From positions 2,620,001-2,684,000 of the forward strand of contig NZ_CP060720.1 of NCBI RefSeq assembly GCF_014397115.1: 64,000 nucleotides of DNA, written 5' to 3'. The position numbers and the translations under genes are program-made. Of the stretch, positions 15,250-25,914 are shown piece after piece. The notes below the pieces were generated by a model. It was not told where the DNA came from and did no database searches. It saw nothing but the letters and a program-made list of their open reading frames with translations. Every line of letters begins with the position of its first letter. Within the stretch, counting starts at the first letter, position 1. The stretch is from Vagococcus carniphilus (GTDB lineage: Bacteria > Bacillota > Bacilli > Lactobacillales > Vagococcaceae).

Positions 15250-17392
15250 AGACGTAACTTATTTTGAATTAAATAATGAAATTAACAGGCCAGTAAACGA
15301 TCAAATCCCTTTATATAAGGATAAAGAAGCTTTAGCTGCTTTCTTTAATGAGAATGTAGAACCAAATACTAAAACTTTCTCTTCTATTGAAGAAAAATTA
15401 AACTATTTAATAGAAGAAGAATATATTGAAGCAGAATTCATTAGTAAATACTCTATTGAATTTATCGAATCTTTATATACTTATCTTGATGAACAACACT
15501 TTACTTTCAAATCATTTATGGCAGCTTACAAATTTTATTCTCAATATGCCTTAAAAACAAATGACGGAAGTGCTTATTTAGAAAGGTATGAAGACAGAGT
15601 AGCTTTCAATGCTCTTTATTTTGCAGACGGCAATGAAGAATTAGCTATGGATTTAGCTGAAGAAATGATCTATCAACGTTATCAACCAGCAACACCTTCC
15701 TTTTTAAACGCTGGTCGTAAACGCCGCGGAGAACTAGTTTCTTGTTTCTTAGTCCAAGTAACAGATGATATGAATAGTATTGGTAGAACGGTTAATAGTG
15801 CTCTACAATTATCTCGTATCGGTGGTGGTGTTGGGATTACACTTTCAAACTTACGTGAAGCAGGCTCACCTATCAAAGGTTTTGAAGGAGCAGCAAGTGG
15901 TGTTGTTCCTGTTATGAAATTATTCGAAGATAGTTTTAGTTACAGTAATCAATTAGGTCAAAGACAAGGTGCTGGTGTGGTTTACTTAAACGTATTCCAT
16001 CCAGATATTGAAATGTTCCTTTCTACTAAAAAAGAAAATGCAGACGAAAAAATTCGTGTCAAAACTCTTTCTTTAGGATTAGTTGTTCCTGATAAATTTT
16101 ACGAATTAGCTCGTAAAAACGAAGATATGTATTTATTTAGTCCTTATAGTGTTGAGCGTGAGTATGGCGTGCCATTTTCTTACATCGACATCACAAAAGA
16201 ATACGATAATTTAGTGAAAAATCCTAATATTCGTAAACAAAAAATTAGTGCCCGTTACTTAGAAAATGAAATCAGTAAACTGCAACAAGAATCAGGTTAT
16301 CCATATATCATTAATATTGATACAGCTAACCGTTCTAACCCAGTTTATGGAAAAATTATTATGAGTAACTTATGTTCAGAAATTTTACAAGTACAAGAAC
16401 CATCAATGATTAATGATCGTCAAGAATACGAAGAATTAGGAACTGATATTTCTTGTAACTTAGGCTCTACTAACATTGTTAACTTAATGGATAGCCCTAA
16501 CTTTGGTAAATCTGTTCGTGCAATGACTCGTGCCTTAACTTATATTACAGATGCATCTGATATCGAAGTAGTGCCTTCTATTCAAAACGGAAATCATTTA
16601 AATCATACCATTGGTTTAGGTGCTATGGGCTTACATACTTATTTTGCTAAAAACCAAATGGAATATGGTTCTGAAGAATCTTTAGAATTTACTGATATTT
16701 ACTTCATGTTATTAAACTACTGGACTTTAGTAGAAAGTAACAATATTGCAAAAGAAAGAAAAGAATCTTTCTATCAATTTGAAAAATCAGATTATGCGAA
16801 TGGTTCATATTTTGATTCTTATATTAATGAACCAATCTTACCAACTTCAGATAAAATCAAAGAATTATTCACAGGAATTGAGATTCCTTCTGCTGAAGAC
16901 TGGACTCGTCTAAAAGAAAATATTCAAACATTTGGTTTATATCACCAAAATCGATTAGCGGTGGCACCAAATGGATCTATTTCATATATCAATGATACAA
17001 GTGCAAGTATTCATCCAATCACTCGTCTTGTTGAAGAACGTCAAGAAAAGAAAATTGGAAAAATCTATTACCCAGCACCTCATCTTTCAAATGAAAGCAT
17101 GCCATATTACACATCAGCTTATGACATGGATATGAGAAAAGTCATTGATGTTTACGCAACGGCACAAAAACACATCGACCAAGGAATGAGTTTAACGTTA
17201 TTCATGCGTTCTGAAATGCCAGAAGGTCTTTACGAATGGAAAAAAGATACAACCAAACAAACAACACGTGATTTAAACATTCTACGTCACTATGCTTTCC
17301 ATAAAGGTGTTAAATCAATTTATTACGTTAGAACCTTTACAGATGATGCTGAGGAAATCGGTAGCAATCAATGTGAAAGCTGCGTTATTTAA
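15224..17392 (+). CDS. nrdE: Class Ib ribonucleotide reductase alpha subunit NrdE
   Basis: About 722 residues. N-terminal NrdE domain, active-site cysteines (VSCFLVQ, NLCSEIL), PATPSFLNAGRKRRGELVSC, and a C-terminal redox pair CESC as used with NrdH. It reduces ribonucleoside diphosphates aerobically. The start is within nrdI at GTG 15224; a TTG at 15230 giving a product beginning LSLKDLKD is an equal candidate since neither has a strong ribosome binding site. Translational coupling to nrdI is likely. Confidence 0.96.
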   Translation: MKLSLKDLKDVTYFELNNEINRPVNDQIPLYKDKEALAAFFNENVEPNTKTFSSIEEKLNYLIEEEYIEAEFISKYSIEFIESLYTYLDEQHFTFKSFMAAYKFYSQYALKTNDGSAYLERYEDRVAFNALYFADGNEELAMDLAEEMIYQRYQPATPSFLNAGRKRRGELVSCFLVQVTDDMNSIGRTVNSALQLSRIGGGVGITLSNLREAGSPIKGFEGAASGVVPVMKLFEDSFSYSNQLGQRQGAGVVYLNVFHPDIEMFLSTKKENADEKIRVKTLSLGLVVPDKFYELARKNEDMYLFSPYSVEREYGVPFSYIDITKEYDNLVKNPNIRKQKISARYLENEISKLQQESGYPYIINIDTANRSNPVYGKIIMSNLCSEILQVQEPSMINDRQEYEELGTDISCNLGSTNIVNLMDSPNFGKSVRAMTRALTYITDASDIEVVPSIQNGNHLNHTIGLGAMGLHTYFAKNQMEYGSEESLEFTDIYFMLLNYWTLVESNNIAKERKESFYQFEKSDYANGSYFDSYINEPILPTSDKIKELFTGIEIPSAEDWTRLKENIQTFGLYHQNRLAVAPNGSISYINDTSASIHPITRLVEERQEKKIGKIYYPAPHLSNESMPYYTSAYDMDMRKVIDVYATAQKHIDQGMSLTLFMRSEMPEGLYEWKKDTTKQTTRDLNILRHYAFHKGVKSIYYVRTFTDDAEEIGSNQCESCVI

Positions 17393-17410
17393 TAAGGGAG
17401 GAAAATCACT

Positions 17411-18373
17411 GTGACAAATAGTTATTACAAGGCAATCAACTGGAATGCCATTGAAGACATTATTGATAAATCAACTTGGGAAAAACTAACGGAACAATTC
17501 TGGTTAGACACACGAATCCCCTTATCAAATGATTTAGATGATTGGCGTACCCTTTCAGAAGATGAAAAAGAAAATATTGGTTTAGTTTTTGGCGGCTTAA
17601 CTTTACTTGATACAATTCAATCAGAAAGTGCTATTGATGCCCTAAGACCAGATGTTAGAACTCCTCATGAAGAGGCTGTTTTAAATAATATTCAGTTTAT
17701 GGAATCTGTTCACGCGAAAAGCTATTCTTCTATCTTTAGTACATTAAATACTAAAGCTGAAATTGAAGAAATCTTTGAATGGACTAATACAAACGAATAC
17801 TTACAAAAAAAAGCAGAAATCATTAACGAAATCTACTTAAATGGTAATCACTTACAAAAGAAAGTAGCTAGTGTTTATGCTGAAACTTTCCTTTTCTATT
17901 CAGGATTTTATGCACCTCTTTACTACTTAGGAAACAATAAATTAGCTAATGTGGCAGAAATTATTAAATTAATTATTCGTGATGAGTCTGTTCACGGAAC
18001 TTACATTGGTTACAAATTCCAAGTTGGATTTAATGAATTATCTGAAAAAGAACAAGAAGAAACAAAAGACTGGATGTATGATTTACTCTTTACTCTTTAT
18101 GAGAATGAAGAAAAGTACACTGAGCTTTTATATGATAAATTAGGCTGGACAGAAGAAGTAAAAACATTCCTTCGCTACAATGCCAACAAAGCATTAATGA
18201 ACTTAGGGATGGATCCACTGTTTCCTGATACAGCAAATGATGTTAACCCAATCGTTATGAACGGATTATCGACTGGAACAAGTAACCACGACTTCTTCTC
18301 TCAAGTAGGTAACGGCTACTTACTTGGAACAGTTGAAGCAATGAACGATGATGATTATTTAATCGGTATGTAA
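17411..18373 (+). CDS. nrdF: Class Ib ribonucleotide reductase beta subunit NrdF
   Basis: 320 residues, all-helical ferritin-like subunit. Metal ligands are visible in ESVHAKSY and RDESVHGTYIGY, with the radical tyrosine region following the first. It starts at GTG 17411 after GGGAGG. It carries the tyrosyl radical needed by NrdE. The operon ends at the hairpin directly after its stop. Confidence 0.96.
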   Translation: MTNSYYKAINWNAIEDIIDKSTWEKLTEQFWLDTRIPLSNDLDDWRTLSEDEKENIGLVFGGLTLLDTIQSESAIDALRPDVRTPHEEAVLNNIQFMESVHAKSYSSIFSTLNTKAEIEEIFEWTNTNEYLQKKAEIINEIYLNGNHLQKKVASVYAETFLFYSGFYAPLYYLGNNKLANVAEIIKLIIRDESVHGTYIGYKFQVGFNELSEKEQEETKDWMYDLLFTLYENEEKYTELLYDKLGWTEEVKTFLRYNANKALMNLGMDPLFPDTANDVNPIVMNGLSTGTSNHDFFSQVGNGYLLGTVEAMNDDDYLIGM

Positions 18374-18412
18374 AAAAAAGAGCTAAGAAGCAATTGCTTC
18401 TTGGCTCTTTTG
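18374..18412. terminator. Two-way terminator between nrdF and gtrA
   Basis: Long stem AAAAGAGC-AAGAAGC / GCTTCTT-GCTCTTTT beginning at the nrdF stop. Its right part is inside the last codons of the convergent gtrA gene. Confidence 0.8.
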
Positions 18413-18904
18413 TATTTTAAAGACGATTTTTTTTGAGAAAAAGTAATTAATAATAGTTGCTAACACTTGAGATATGACAGTGAAAATAAATTCATTTAAT
18501 AACTTCTCACTTCCAATAAATCTAGCAAACATTGGATTAGCAAAAAAAGCATTTTGATAGTTAATATACCGAAGCCCCAAATGATTAATCCAAAATCTTC
18601 CATATTTATCCACAAAAAAGAAAGCTATCCCTAAATCAAGTAAAAATACTAAAGCACGACCAATACAGAACTCAAAAAATTGATGGCATGCTTTTTTAAA
18701 ACCTGTTCCTGTATTTTTGAAAACAAAAAACTTATTCGCAAAAAAAGAAAAAACGATGGCGCAAATTTGACCAACAATAACAGGTATTAAAACACTATCT
18801 GTTAAGCCTTTTGATGTAAATCTAGCAAAGAAATAAATGAACGTTCCTGTTGTCCCTGCGATTGTATACAATAAAAACTCTTTTCTATTGATCAAATTTC
18901 TCAC
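18383..18904 (-). CDS. GtrA-like membrane protein
   Basis: 173 residues, four membrane helices, with the family's beginning (FLLYTIAGTTGTFIYFFARF), FSFFANKFFVFKN in the middle and NYFFSKKIVFK near the end. GtrA proteins are thought to flip lipid-linked sugars for cell-surface glycosylation. The last eight codons are part of the nrdF terminator stem. No glycosyltransferase is next to it, so the substrate is unknown. The start lies after a GAGGG sequence and begins MRNLINRKE. Confidence 0.85.
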   Translation of the reverse strand: MRNLINRKEFLLYTIAGTTGTFIYFFARFTSKGLTDSVLIPVIVGQICAIVFSFFANKFFVFKNTGTGFKKACHQFFEFCIGRALVFLLDLGIAFFFVDKYGRFWINHLGLRYINYQNAFFANPMFARFIGSEKLLNEFIFTVISQVLATIINYFFSKKIVFKIQKSQEAIAS

Positions 18905-18926
18905 CCTCTTTCTTCAAATAAAGAAA

Positions 18927-18949
18927 GGGAATGTCTAAGAAACATTCCC
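18927..18949 (-). terminator. Intrinsic terminator of mecA
   Basis: GGGAATGT and ACATTCCC arms; on the minus strand followed by TTTCTTTATTT. Confidence 0.65.
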
Positions 18950-18972
18950 CGACTCGTTCTTTTATTTTCTTG

Positions 18973-19653
18973 TTACTTAAAGTAATATCTTGTTAACTCT
19001 AACGCATTTCGATCCATGATGATTTCACCATATTCATCTAAAATATCTGTTGTCACATTTGTTTTACTAGTATACTCATATAATTGAGCCATATCATTTT
19101 TCACTTGTGCTTCATTGTTTTCTTCGGTGAAAAAAGAAACTCTTAAAAAGTATTCATCTTTAAACTTATAAAGATAACTGAAGACATTTTGTAATTGGAT
19201 ATTTTTAGCTAATGTAATCATCGTTTCAAAATATTCTAATCTGAAGATTGTTTCAAAAACATTGTTTAAACTTTCTCCTAAAAAATCAATTTCTTCATCT
19301 AAGACATCTTCTTTTAGTTTGCCATTTCCTGCAATATGTTCTTTTAGAAAATCTGTAAAGCCATCTCCTAAAACATTATCTTGCATCATGTTTAAATTAT
19401 CATCATCATTCATCGGTAGATTTTTACTAATGAATAATTCTAGTCCGTCATGATTGGGTAGCACTTGGAAAGTTACAGAATCTGTCTCTTGAAATTGTTC
19501 GTCCACATCTACTTCTTCTAAAATACTGTAGAAAAAACTTTCTATCTGTTTTTGATTACCAAGCAAGTCTAAAAAAGTAACTCCTCTTTCAGCCAAGTCG
19601 TCATTTCCAATTGAAACACGAATGGTATTCTCATTAATCCTCTCCATCTCCAT
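18973..19653 (-). CDS. mecA: Adapter protein MecA
   Basis: 226 residues. N-terminal MERINENTIRVSI with DLAERG and FFYSILEEVD, an acidic linker (residues ~85-130) and a C-terminal domain (YKFKDEYFLRV), the standard MecA layout. MecA brings substrates to ClpC-ClpP; in Bacillus it targets ComK and Spx. It lies next to spx here, as in many Firmicutes. Start at 19653 (GAGG seven bases upstream); an internal ATG two codons later is possible. Confidence 0.95.
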   Translation of the reverse strand: MEMERINENTIRVSIGNDDLAERGVTFLDLLGNQKQIESFFYSILEEVDVDEQFQETDSVTFQVLPNHDGLELFISKNLPMNDDDNLNMMQDNVLGDGFTDFLKEHIAGNGKLKEDVLDEEIDFLGESLNNVFETIFRLEYFETMITLAKNIQLQNVFSYLYKFKDEYFLRVSFFTEENNEAQVKNDMAQLYEYTSKTNVTTDILDEYGEIIMDRNALELTRYYFK

Positions 19654-19751
19654 CTCGCTACACCTCGTTTCTCTTAATTTTATCTTTAGCCTTATTGTAT
19701 CGGAAAAAATTAAAAAGTAAAGTAAACGCTACTCTTTAATAGAAACAAACG

Positions 19752-19790
19752 AAAAAACAGCATGTTCGATATCGTTTTATCAACATGCTG
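19752..19790 (-). terminator. Intrinsic terminator of spx
   Basis: CAGCATGTT and AACATGCTG arms followed on the minus strand by T6. Confidence 0.8.
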
Positions 19791-19811
19791 AAGTTTATAT
19801 AAATAATCTAC

Positions 19812-20210
19812 TTAGATACCTGCCATCATTTGAGCATGTTTTAATTCAATTGCTCTGACTTCTCTTGGTAAGAATCGACGAATTTCATCCTCGTTAAATC
19901 CAACTTGAAGGCGTTTTTCATCTACCATAATTGGGCGACGTAACAATCCTGGATTTTCTTGAACTAACTTCAATAACGTAGGAAGCGATAGTTCATCCAA
20001 ATCAACGTCCAACTTTTGAAATACTTTAGAACGAGTAGAAATTATCTCTTCTGTTCCATCCTCAGTCATGCGCAAAATCTCAATTAGCTCATCTTGAGTT
20101 AGAGGTTCCGAGAAAATATTTCTTTCGACAAATGGAATTTGGTGCTCTTGTAGCCAAGCTCTTGCTTTTCGACATGATGTGCAACTAGGTGAAGTATATA
20201 ATTTCAACAT
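19812..20210 (-). CDS. spx: Transcriptional regulator Spx
   Basis: 132 residues, ArsC/thioredoxin-like fold with redox switch CTSC at residues ~10-13, conserved Gly/Arg region [16 protein letters not shown] and FLPREVR. Spx binds the RNA polymerase alpha C-terminal domain and activates thiol-stress genes. Start at ATG 20210, eight bases after GGAAG; a GTG three codons upstream touches the ribosome binding site. Degradation by ClpXP/ClpC is family knowledge. Confidence 0.95.
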   Translation of the reverse strand: MLKLYTSPSCTSCRKARAWLQEHQIPFVERNIFSEPLTQDELIEILRMTEDGTEEIISTRSKVFQKLDVDLDELSLPTLLKLVQENPGLLRRPIMVDEKRLQVGFNEDEIRRFLPREVRAIELKHAQMMAGI

Positions 20211-21585
<1,375 letters not shown>

Positions 21586-21647
21586 AAAGAGCATATTTTT
21601 TGAATTATGTTAAAATAGATTTAGTATATATTGGAGGTTTTTCTACC

Positions 21648-22217
21648 ATGGAAGAAACAAAAAAACAAGATGCAAATGCATTATTAACACAAAAAATGAT
21701 TGATAACCGTACAATCTTAATTTACGGAGAAATTAACCAAGATTTAGCTAAAGAAGTTAGCAGTCAGTTGCTATTATTAGCTTCTTTAAGTGATGATCCT
21801 ATTACCATTTTCATCAACAGCCAAGGCGGACATGTAGAAGCTGGTGACACAATTCATGACATGATTAAATTCGTCAAACCAGACGTGAAGGTAGTCGGTA
21901 CTGGTTATGTAGCCAGTGCTGGTATTACTATTTACTTAGCAGCTAACAAAAAAGATCGCTATTCTTTACCTAACACACGCTACATGATTCATCAGCCAGC
22001 TGGCGGCGTTCAAGGACAAAGTACTGAAATCCAAATTGAAGCACAAGAAATTATTAAAATGCGCGAACGTATCAACCGCTTAATCGCAAAAGCAACTGGT
22101 CAAACATATGAAAAAATCTCAGAAGATACTGATCGTAACTTCTGGATGAGTGCTGATGAAGCCGTTAAATATGGTATCGTTTCAAAAATTATTGAAAAAT
22201 CAAAACAAGTTAAATAA
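21648..22217 (+). CDS. ClpP-type protease subunit (second-type paralogue)
   Basis: 189 residues. The serine protease triad is complete: Ser in GYVASAGITIYLA, His in RYMIHQPAGG, Asp in DTDRNFWMSADEA. The neighbourhood of the Ser (VASAG rather than AASMG) and the N-terminus differ from housekeeping ClpP, so this resembles the divergent ClpP found as a second copy in Listeria and some enterococci. ATG 21648 follows TTGGAGG; the longer frame upstream is not supported. The partner ATPase is unknown. Confidence 0.88.
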   Translation: MEETKKQDANALLTQKMIDNRTILIYGEINQDLAKEVSSQLLLLASLSDDPITIFINSQGGHVEAGDTIHDMIKFVKPDVKVVGTGYVASAGITIYLAANKKDRYSLPNTRYMIHQPAGGVQGQSTEIQIEAQEIIKMRERINRLIAKATGQTYEKISEDTDRNFWMSADEAVKYGIVSKIIEKSKQVK

Positions 22218-22221
22218 CCCC

Positions 22222-22260
22222 AAAAAAGGAAGACTTTATCATAAGAGTCTTCCTTTTTTT
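22222..22260. terminator. Two-way terminator after clpP
   Basis: GGAAGACT and AGTCTTCC arms, A6 on the left and T7 on the right. Serves both clpP and the convergent nitrilase-like gene. Confidence 0.85.
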
Positions 22261-22892
22261 TAGTATGTAATTTCTACTATTTTAGATGTTACTTTATTGG
22301 TTTGTAAAAGGATTTCATCTCCGTTTTGATCAAAACAATAAGCTATTGGTATGGAGTAGCCACAATTTTTATAAGAGCCATCTGCGTGACTTGTCCCTAC
22401 AATAAAGCACTTATTCTTTATCGCTATTTTTTTAGCCTCAGTTACCCATTCATTCAATTGTTCTTCACTAAACATTCCTACACCAATCGGATGCACGATT
22501 AAATCCATATTAGTTACCTTAGGAAAATCCCGTATTCCTTTTAAAACTTCCATACATAGTAAATACCCCATAGATCTTCCTTCCAATGAGAAAACTAAAG
22601 GCATTCTCAAACATGACTGATCATCAGCTTCTGTTTTTTCCCTAAAATAGACTAGTTTTCCATTTGAATTAATCGCAACAGCTATATCTTTACCATCTTT
22701 TCTAACCGAACTGACAATAGAAACTGAATACTCTTTTGCTAATAAGCTGGCTTCTTTTAAGGCTGCTTCTGAATTAAAGTATCCCTCTGGATAAATCACC
22801 AAATCAAGAGTTTGTTCAAAAAATTGTTCTAAATCTTTTCTAAGTTGATTAACGCCCACTTCAAATTTAGGTTGTCCGATTAGTAGTTTCAT
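22260..22892 (-). CDS. Carbon-nitrogen hydrolase (nitrilase superfamily)
   Basis: 210 residues. The Glu of the triad is in LVIYPEGYF, the Lys probably in YFREKTEA, and the Cys in YLLCMEVLK, in the right order. Shorter than typical family members (~260), with a compact C-terminus. Substrate cannot be told. Its start overlaps the stop of the upstream APH-like gene by four bases (ATGA), so the two act together or at least are made together. Confidence 0.75.
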   Translation of the reverse strand: MKLLIGQPKFEVGVNQLRKDLEQFFEQTLDLVIYPEGYFNSEAALKEASLLAKEYSVSIVSSVRKDGKDIAVAINSNGKLVYFREKTEADDQSCLRMPLVFSLEGRSMGYLLCMEVLKGIRDFPKVTNMDLIVHPIGVGMFSEEQLNEWVTEAKKIAIKNKCFIVGTSHADGSYKNCGYSIPIAYCFDQNGDEILLQTNKVTSKIVEITY

Positions 22893-23800
22893 TTCTTTCT
22901 TCCTTTGTTTATAAGCGTTACTCTTTCAATAGCCAATTGATAGAAATAAAACTCCCAGTCTATTTTTAATCCTTCTTCAGAAATTTCTTCTAAATAACTA
23001 ATATTGAGTAAATACTGATTCAAACATTCCAAATCGTAATCTTGCATAAATTGATCAAAGGACAATCGCTTGTTTATTTTTGGCGTTAAAAAAGAATAAT
23101 AAGTCTTTAAGAATAGCTGAATATTTTCTTCTTCATCTAAAAATGAGAACCCTTTTTTAAAAGATACTTCATCACCTGAATAAAAAGCACCAAAACGAGC
23201 TACATCACATATATAACTACTTAACCTAACATGTTCCAAGTCAAGAATCTTAATCTGAGTACCCTTTTCATCAAAAAGAACATTAATTGGTAATAGATCA
23301 TCATGACAAATCGTTTTAGGCATCTCTTTAAAACGAATAATGTACTCTTCATAAGTTTTATATAAGTTTAAATTGCTTTTTAATTTCTCTAGCAATTGAT
23401 ATTTAGATTCTATTTGTTTTTTTAGATTAGGAGAAAAAGTTCTTAAACTATCATTTTCTTCAAAAAAACAATTGGCTAACTTAGCTAGTTTTTCTCCTAG
23501 TTTGATAGCTGCTTCTTTCTTTAAAATACTTAAGTCTTCCCCTGGAAAATACTCAGTTGTTAACCAGTACTCTCCACTTGAATCTTTCGTTTGATTGATA
23601 AACTCTGGAAAAGTTTCAACTCTATTTAATAATTGATACGCATCACATTCTTCTTTACTCACTTTTTTTAACACGACCGATTTTCCCTCACGAGTCGAAA
23701 GACAATACACTTGATATTCTTTGTCTAAACGCTCATTAAAAAAAGGAGAAACTTCTAGTATTTCCAATCCAGTTAATAATTCAGCATATGATTTGTCCAT
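22889..23800 (-). CDS. APH-family phosphotransferase
   Basis: 303 residues with the kinase-like fold: ATP-lobe with VVLKKVSKE, hinge WLTTEYFPGEDL, catalytic loop CHDDLLPINVLFD (HxDxxxxN) and metal Asp in ILDLEHVRL. Choline/aminoglycoside/homoserine kinase type; the substrate is unknown and nothing here suggests antibiotic resistance. Paired with a nitrilase-like hydrolase by ATGA overlap. Confidence 0.8.
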   Translation of the reverse strand: MDKSYAELLTGLEILEVSPFFNERLDKEYQVYCLSTREGKSVVLKKVSKEECDAYQLLNRVETFPEFINQTKDSSGEYWLTTEYFPGEDLSILKKEAAIKLGEKLAKLANCFFEENDSLRTFSPNLKKQIESKYQLLEKLKSNLNLYKTYEEYIIRFKEMPKTICHDDLLPINVLFDEKGTQIKILDLEHVRLSSYICDVARFGAFYSGDEVSFKKGFSFLDEEENIQLFLKTYYSFLTPKINKRLSFDQFMQDYDLECLNQYLLNISYLEEISEEGLKIDWEFYFYQLAIERVTLINKGRKK

Positions 23801-23850
23801 TTTGATTAATCTCCATTTTTTATTATAATTGTATCATTTATTTCACATCA

Positions 23851-23888
23851 AAAAAAAGAAGAAACTATTAAATCTAGTTTCTTCTTTT
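23851..23888 (-). terminator. Intrinsic terminator of lplA
   Basis: AGAAGAAACT and AGTTTCTTCT arms followed on the minus strand by T8. Confidence 0.8.
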
Positions 23889-23900
23889 AACTGTACAAAT

Positions 23901-24911
23901 TTAATAAAGTAACTCAATTAAATCTTCAGCTTCAATATTTCCAAAATATTTCTTCACATCAATCGTTGCTACAGCTTCTTTTATAGCTTCTTTATCATAT
24001 TTTATGCCGCGCAACACGTTTTCCACATCTGAAATTTCACCAAGTCCAAAGAAATCTCCAAAGATACGAATTTCTTTAATTTCACCTTCTGAAACATTCA
24101 TTTTAGCTTCAATTGAACCAATCGTAAATCTTTTTCGTCTTACTAAATCAAACTCTGGTGAACGACCATAGTTCCAATCCCAATTTCTATATAATTTATC
24201 AGAAATAGCATTGATTCTTTCCCAATCTTTATCTGTTAATTTATAAACATTAACATCATCTAATGAGTCTGTTTCAAAAATCTTCAATAAAATTTCTTGT
24301 CTGAAGTCTTTAGTCGACATATTTTGATGAGTATCAGTTAAGTAAGGTTTGATATTTGTTACACGTGAGCGAATTGATTTAATTCCTTTAGATTCAATTT
24401 TATCTTTTCTCACTTTTAACGCATTAACAACTTCATTCACATCGCTATCAAACATCAATGTTCCATGAGCAAACATACGGCCATTAGTTGAATACATGGC
24501 GTTACCTGAGAATTTTTTACCATCGATTACTAAATCATTACGACCCTTAAGCTCAGCTCCATCAACCCCCATATCATGTAACGCATCAATAATTGGTTGA
24601 GTAACTTTTCCAAAGTTTCTAAACGATTCACCATCATCAGGCATGATAAAACTAAAGTTCAAGTTCCCAGCATCATGATAAACTGCTCCTCCACCACTAA
24701 GGCGACGAACAACATGGATTCCTTGTTTTTCTACATAATCTGTATTGATTTCTTCAATTGTATTTTGATTACGTCCAATAATGATAGACGGTTCATTGAT
24801 ATAAAATAAAAGAATTGGTTCCTCAACCGGCATCTCTTGTACTAGGTAAGTTTCAATTGCTAAGTTAATTCGTGGGTCTGTAATTTCTTCATTTGATACA
24901 AAAATCATCAT
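23901..24911 (-). CDS. lplA: Lipoate-protein ligase A (copy 1)
   Basis: 336 residues. Lipoate/BPL fold with VRRLSGGGAVYHD, NLNFSF, GRNDLVIDGKKFSGNAMY (catalytic Lys) and a C-terminal accessory domain. It activates lipoate with ATP and attaches it to E2 and GcvH-type domains. Preceded by an MBL-fold gene only 11 bases upstream, an arrangement also known for yhfI-lplJ in Bacillus. A second ligase is at 51787-52818. ATG 24911 or the next ATG may start. Confidence 0.95.
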   Translation of the reverse strand: MMIFVSNEEITDPRINLAIETYLVQEMPVEEPILLFYINEPSIIIGRNQNTIEEINTDYVEKQGIHVVRRLSGGGAVYHDAGNLNFSFIMPDDGESFRNFGKVTQPIIDALHDMGVDGAELKGRNDLVIDGKKFSGNAMYSTNGRMFAHGTLMFDSDVNEVVNALKVRKDKIESKGIKSIRSRVTNIKPYLTDTHQNMSTKDFRQEILLKIFETDSLDDVNVYKLTDKDWERINAISDKLYRNWDWNYGRSPEFDLVRRKRFTIGSIEAKMNVSEGEIKEIRIFGDFFGLGEISDVENVLRGIKYDKEAIKEAVATIDVKKYFGNIEAEDLIELLY

Positions 24912-24922
24912 TCATTCTCCTT

Positions 24923-25660
24923 TTAAACTATTATTTGTAGTTGAGTCGATGCTAGTAATGTTTCAATACTGCTCTCATGATACTTTTCTGTTTGTTCTTT
25001 TAATAATTCTAAATCAATATCTTGTCTTAAATGACTCAAAACTAACTTTTTAACTTGTGCTTTTTTTGCTAACTCTCCTGTTTCTCTAGAAGTTAAATGG
25101 GCATGATGATTTTCCATTCCTTCTAAAAAATAAGTATCTGTAATCAATAAATCTGCTTTTTCACAAAAAGAGTCTAATTCAGCAAAATATCCCGTATCAG
25201 CAGTGAATACAAAAACTTTTCCAGTTGTGTTTTCCTCAATCCGCATAGCGTAGCAAGGGACTGGATGGATTGTTTTAATAAAATTGATACTAAAAGGACC
25301 AACTGTTAATGTTTTTTCTGGATTATATGGTACGCCTAGAGAAATACCTGCCATCGTTAATTCTTCAAAATGCTTTTGATCTTCTTGATGCCCATAAATT
25401 GGTAATTCTGCTACAGGTTCTTTTGGTTTTAACTGTCTTAAATACTGTAAGACGCCAAGATCTGCCACATGATCATGATGGTAGTGCGTTAAAATGACTG
25501 CATCTAATTCTAGCGGGTCCATTACTTTTTCTAATTGAATCAACGTACTGCTTCCAGCATCTAATAATAAAGAAAAACCATCAGATTCTATTAAATAAGA
25601 TGACGTCCCCTCATTGTTAAAAGGAAAACCACCCCAATAGCCAAGTACTGTTACTTTCAT
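24923..25660 (-). CDS. MBL-fold metal-dependent hydrolase (YhfI-like)
   Basis: 245 residues. Zinc motif THYHHDHVADL, further ligands in HPVPCYA, TADTGY and LVLSHLR, as in the RNase Z-like branch of the metallo-beta-lactamase fold. Function unknown; not the tRNA RNase Z (no exosite arm visible). It forms an operon with lplA, as yhfI with lplJ. Confidence 0.85.
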   Translation of the reverse strand: MKVTVLGYWGGFPFNNEGTSSYLIESDGFSLLLDAGSSTLIQLEKVMDPLELDAVILTHYHHDHVADLGVLQYLRQLKPKEPVAELPIYGHQEDQKHFEELTMAGISLGVPYNPEKTLTVGPFSINFIKTIHPVPCYAMRIEENTTGKVFVFTADTGYFAELDSFCEKADLLITDTYFLEGMENHHAHLTSRETGELAKKAQVKKLVLSHLRQDIDLELLKEQTEKYHESSIETLLASTQLQIIV

Positions 25661-25830
25661 TTTGTCACTCCTATAACAATCAATCTATTTATACTTTACT
25701 TGTATTATGATTATTCCACAATTAAAAGAGATTGAACACCCTTTTTTTGTGAAAATACTGTCTTAAAATGCTTCTTTTGGAACAATCTTGTATTTACCAA
25801 AAACTTTATTTTATTTTTCAAATCTTTTTT

Positions 25831-25884
25831 AGTGACAAATTGTCACTTTTGTTTTATACTTTAAAAAAGTGACAATTCGTCACT
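25831..25884 (+). promoter_or_regulatory. ABC exporter promoter with two TetR-type operators
   Basis: Palindromes AGTGACAAATTGTCACT (25831-25847) and AGTGACAATTCGTCACT (25868-25884), centres 37 bp apart. GTGACA (25832-25837), 17 bases, TATACT (25855-25860) forms the promoter, so operator 1 covers the -35 and operator 2 the start of transcription. The TetR gene at 27744 is the likely ligand. Confidence 0.85.
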
Positions 25885-25914
25885 ATTAATTTATTTTAGT
25901 AAAGGAGAATTTTT

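Noticed and set aside
15682-15876. Minus-strand frame inside nrdE
   Set aside because: Shadow of a highly conserved coding region; no ribosome binding site or promoter.
22889-23800. Aminoglycoside resistance gene
   Set aside because: Only the general APH fold is seen; no close match to resistance enzymes and a metabolic partner gene overlaps it.
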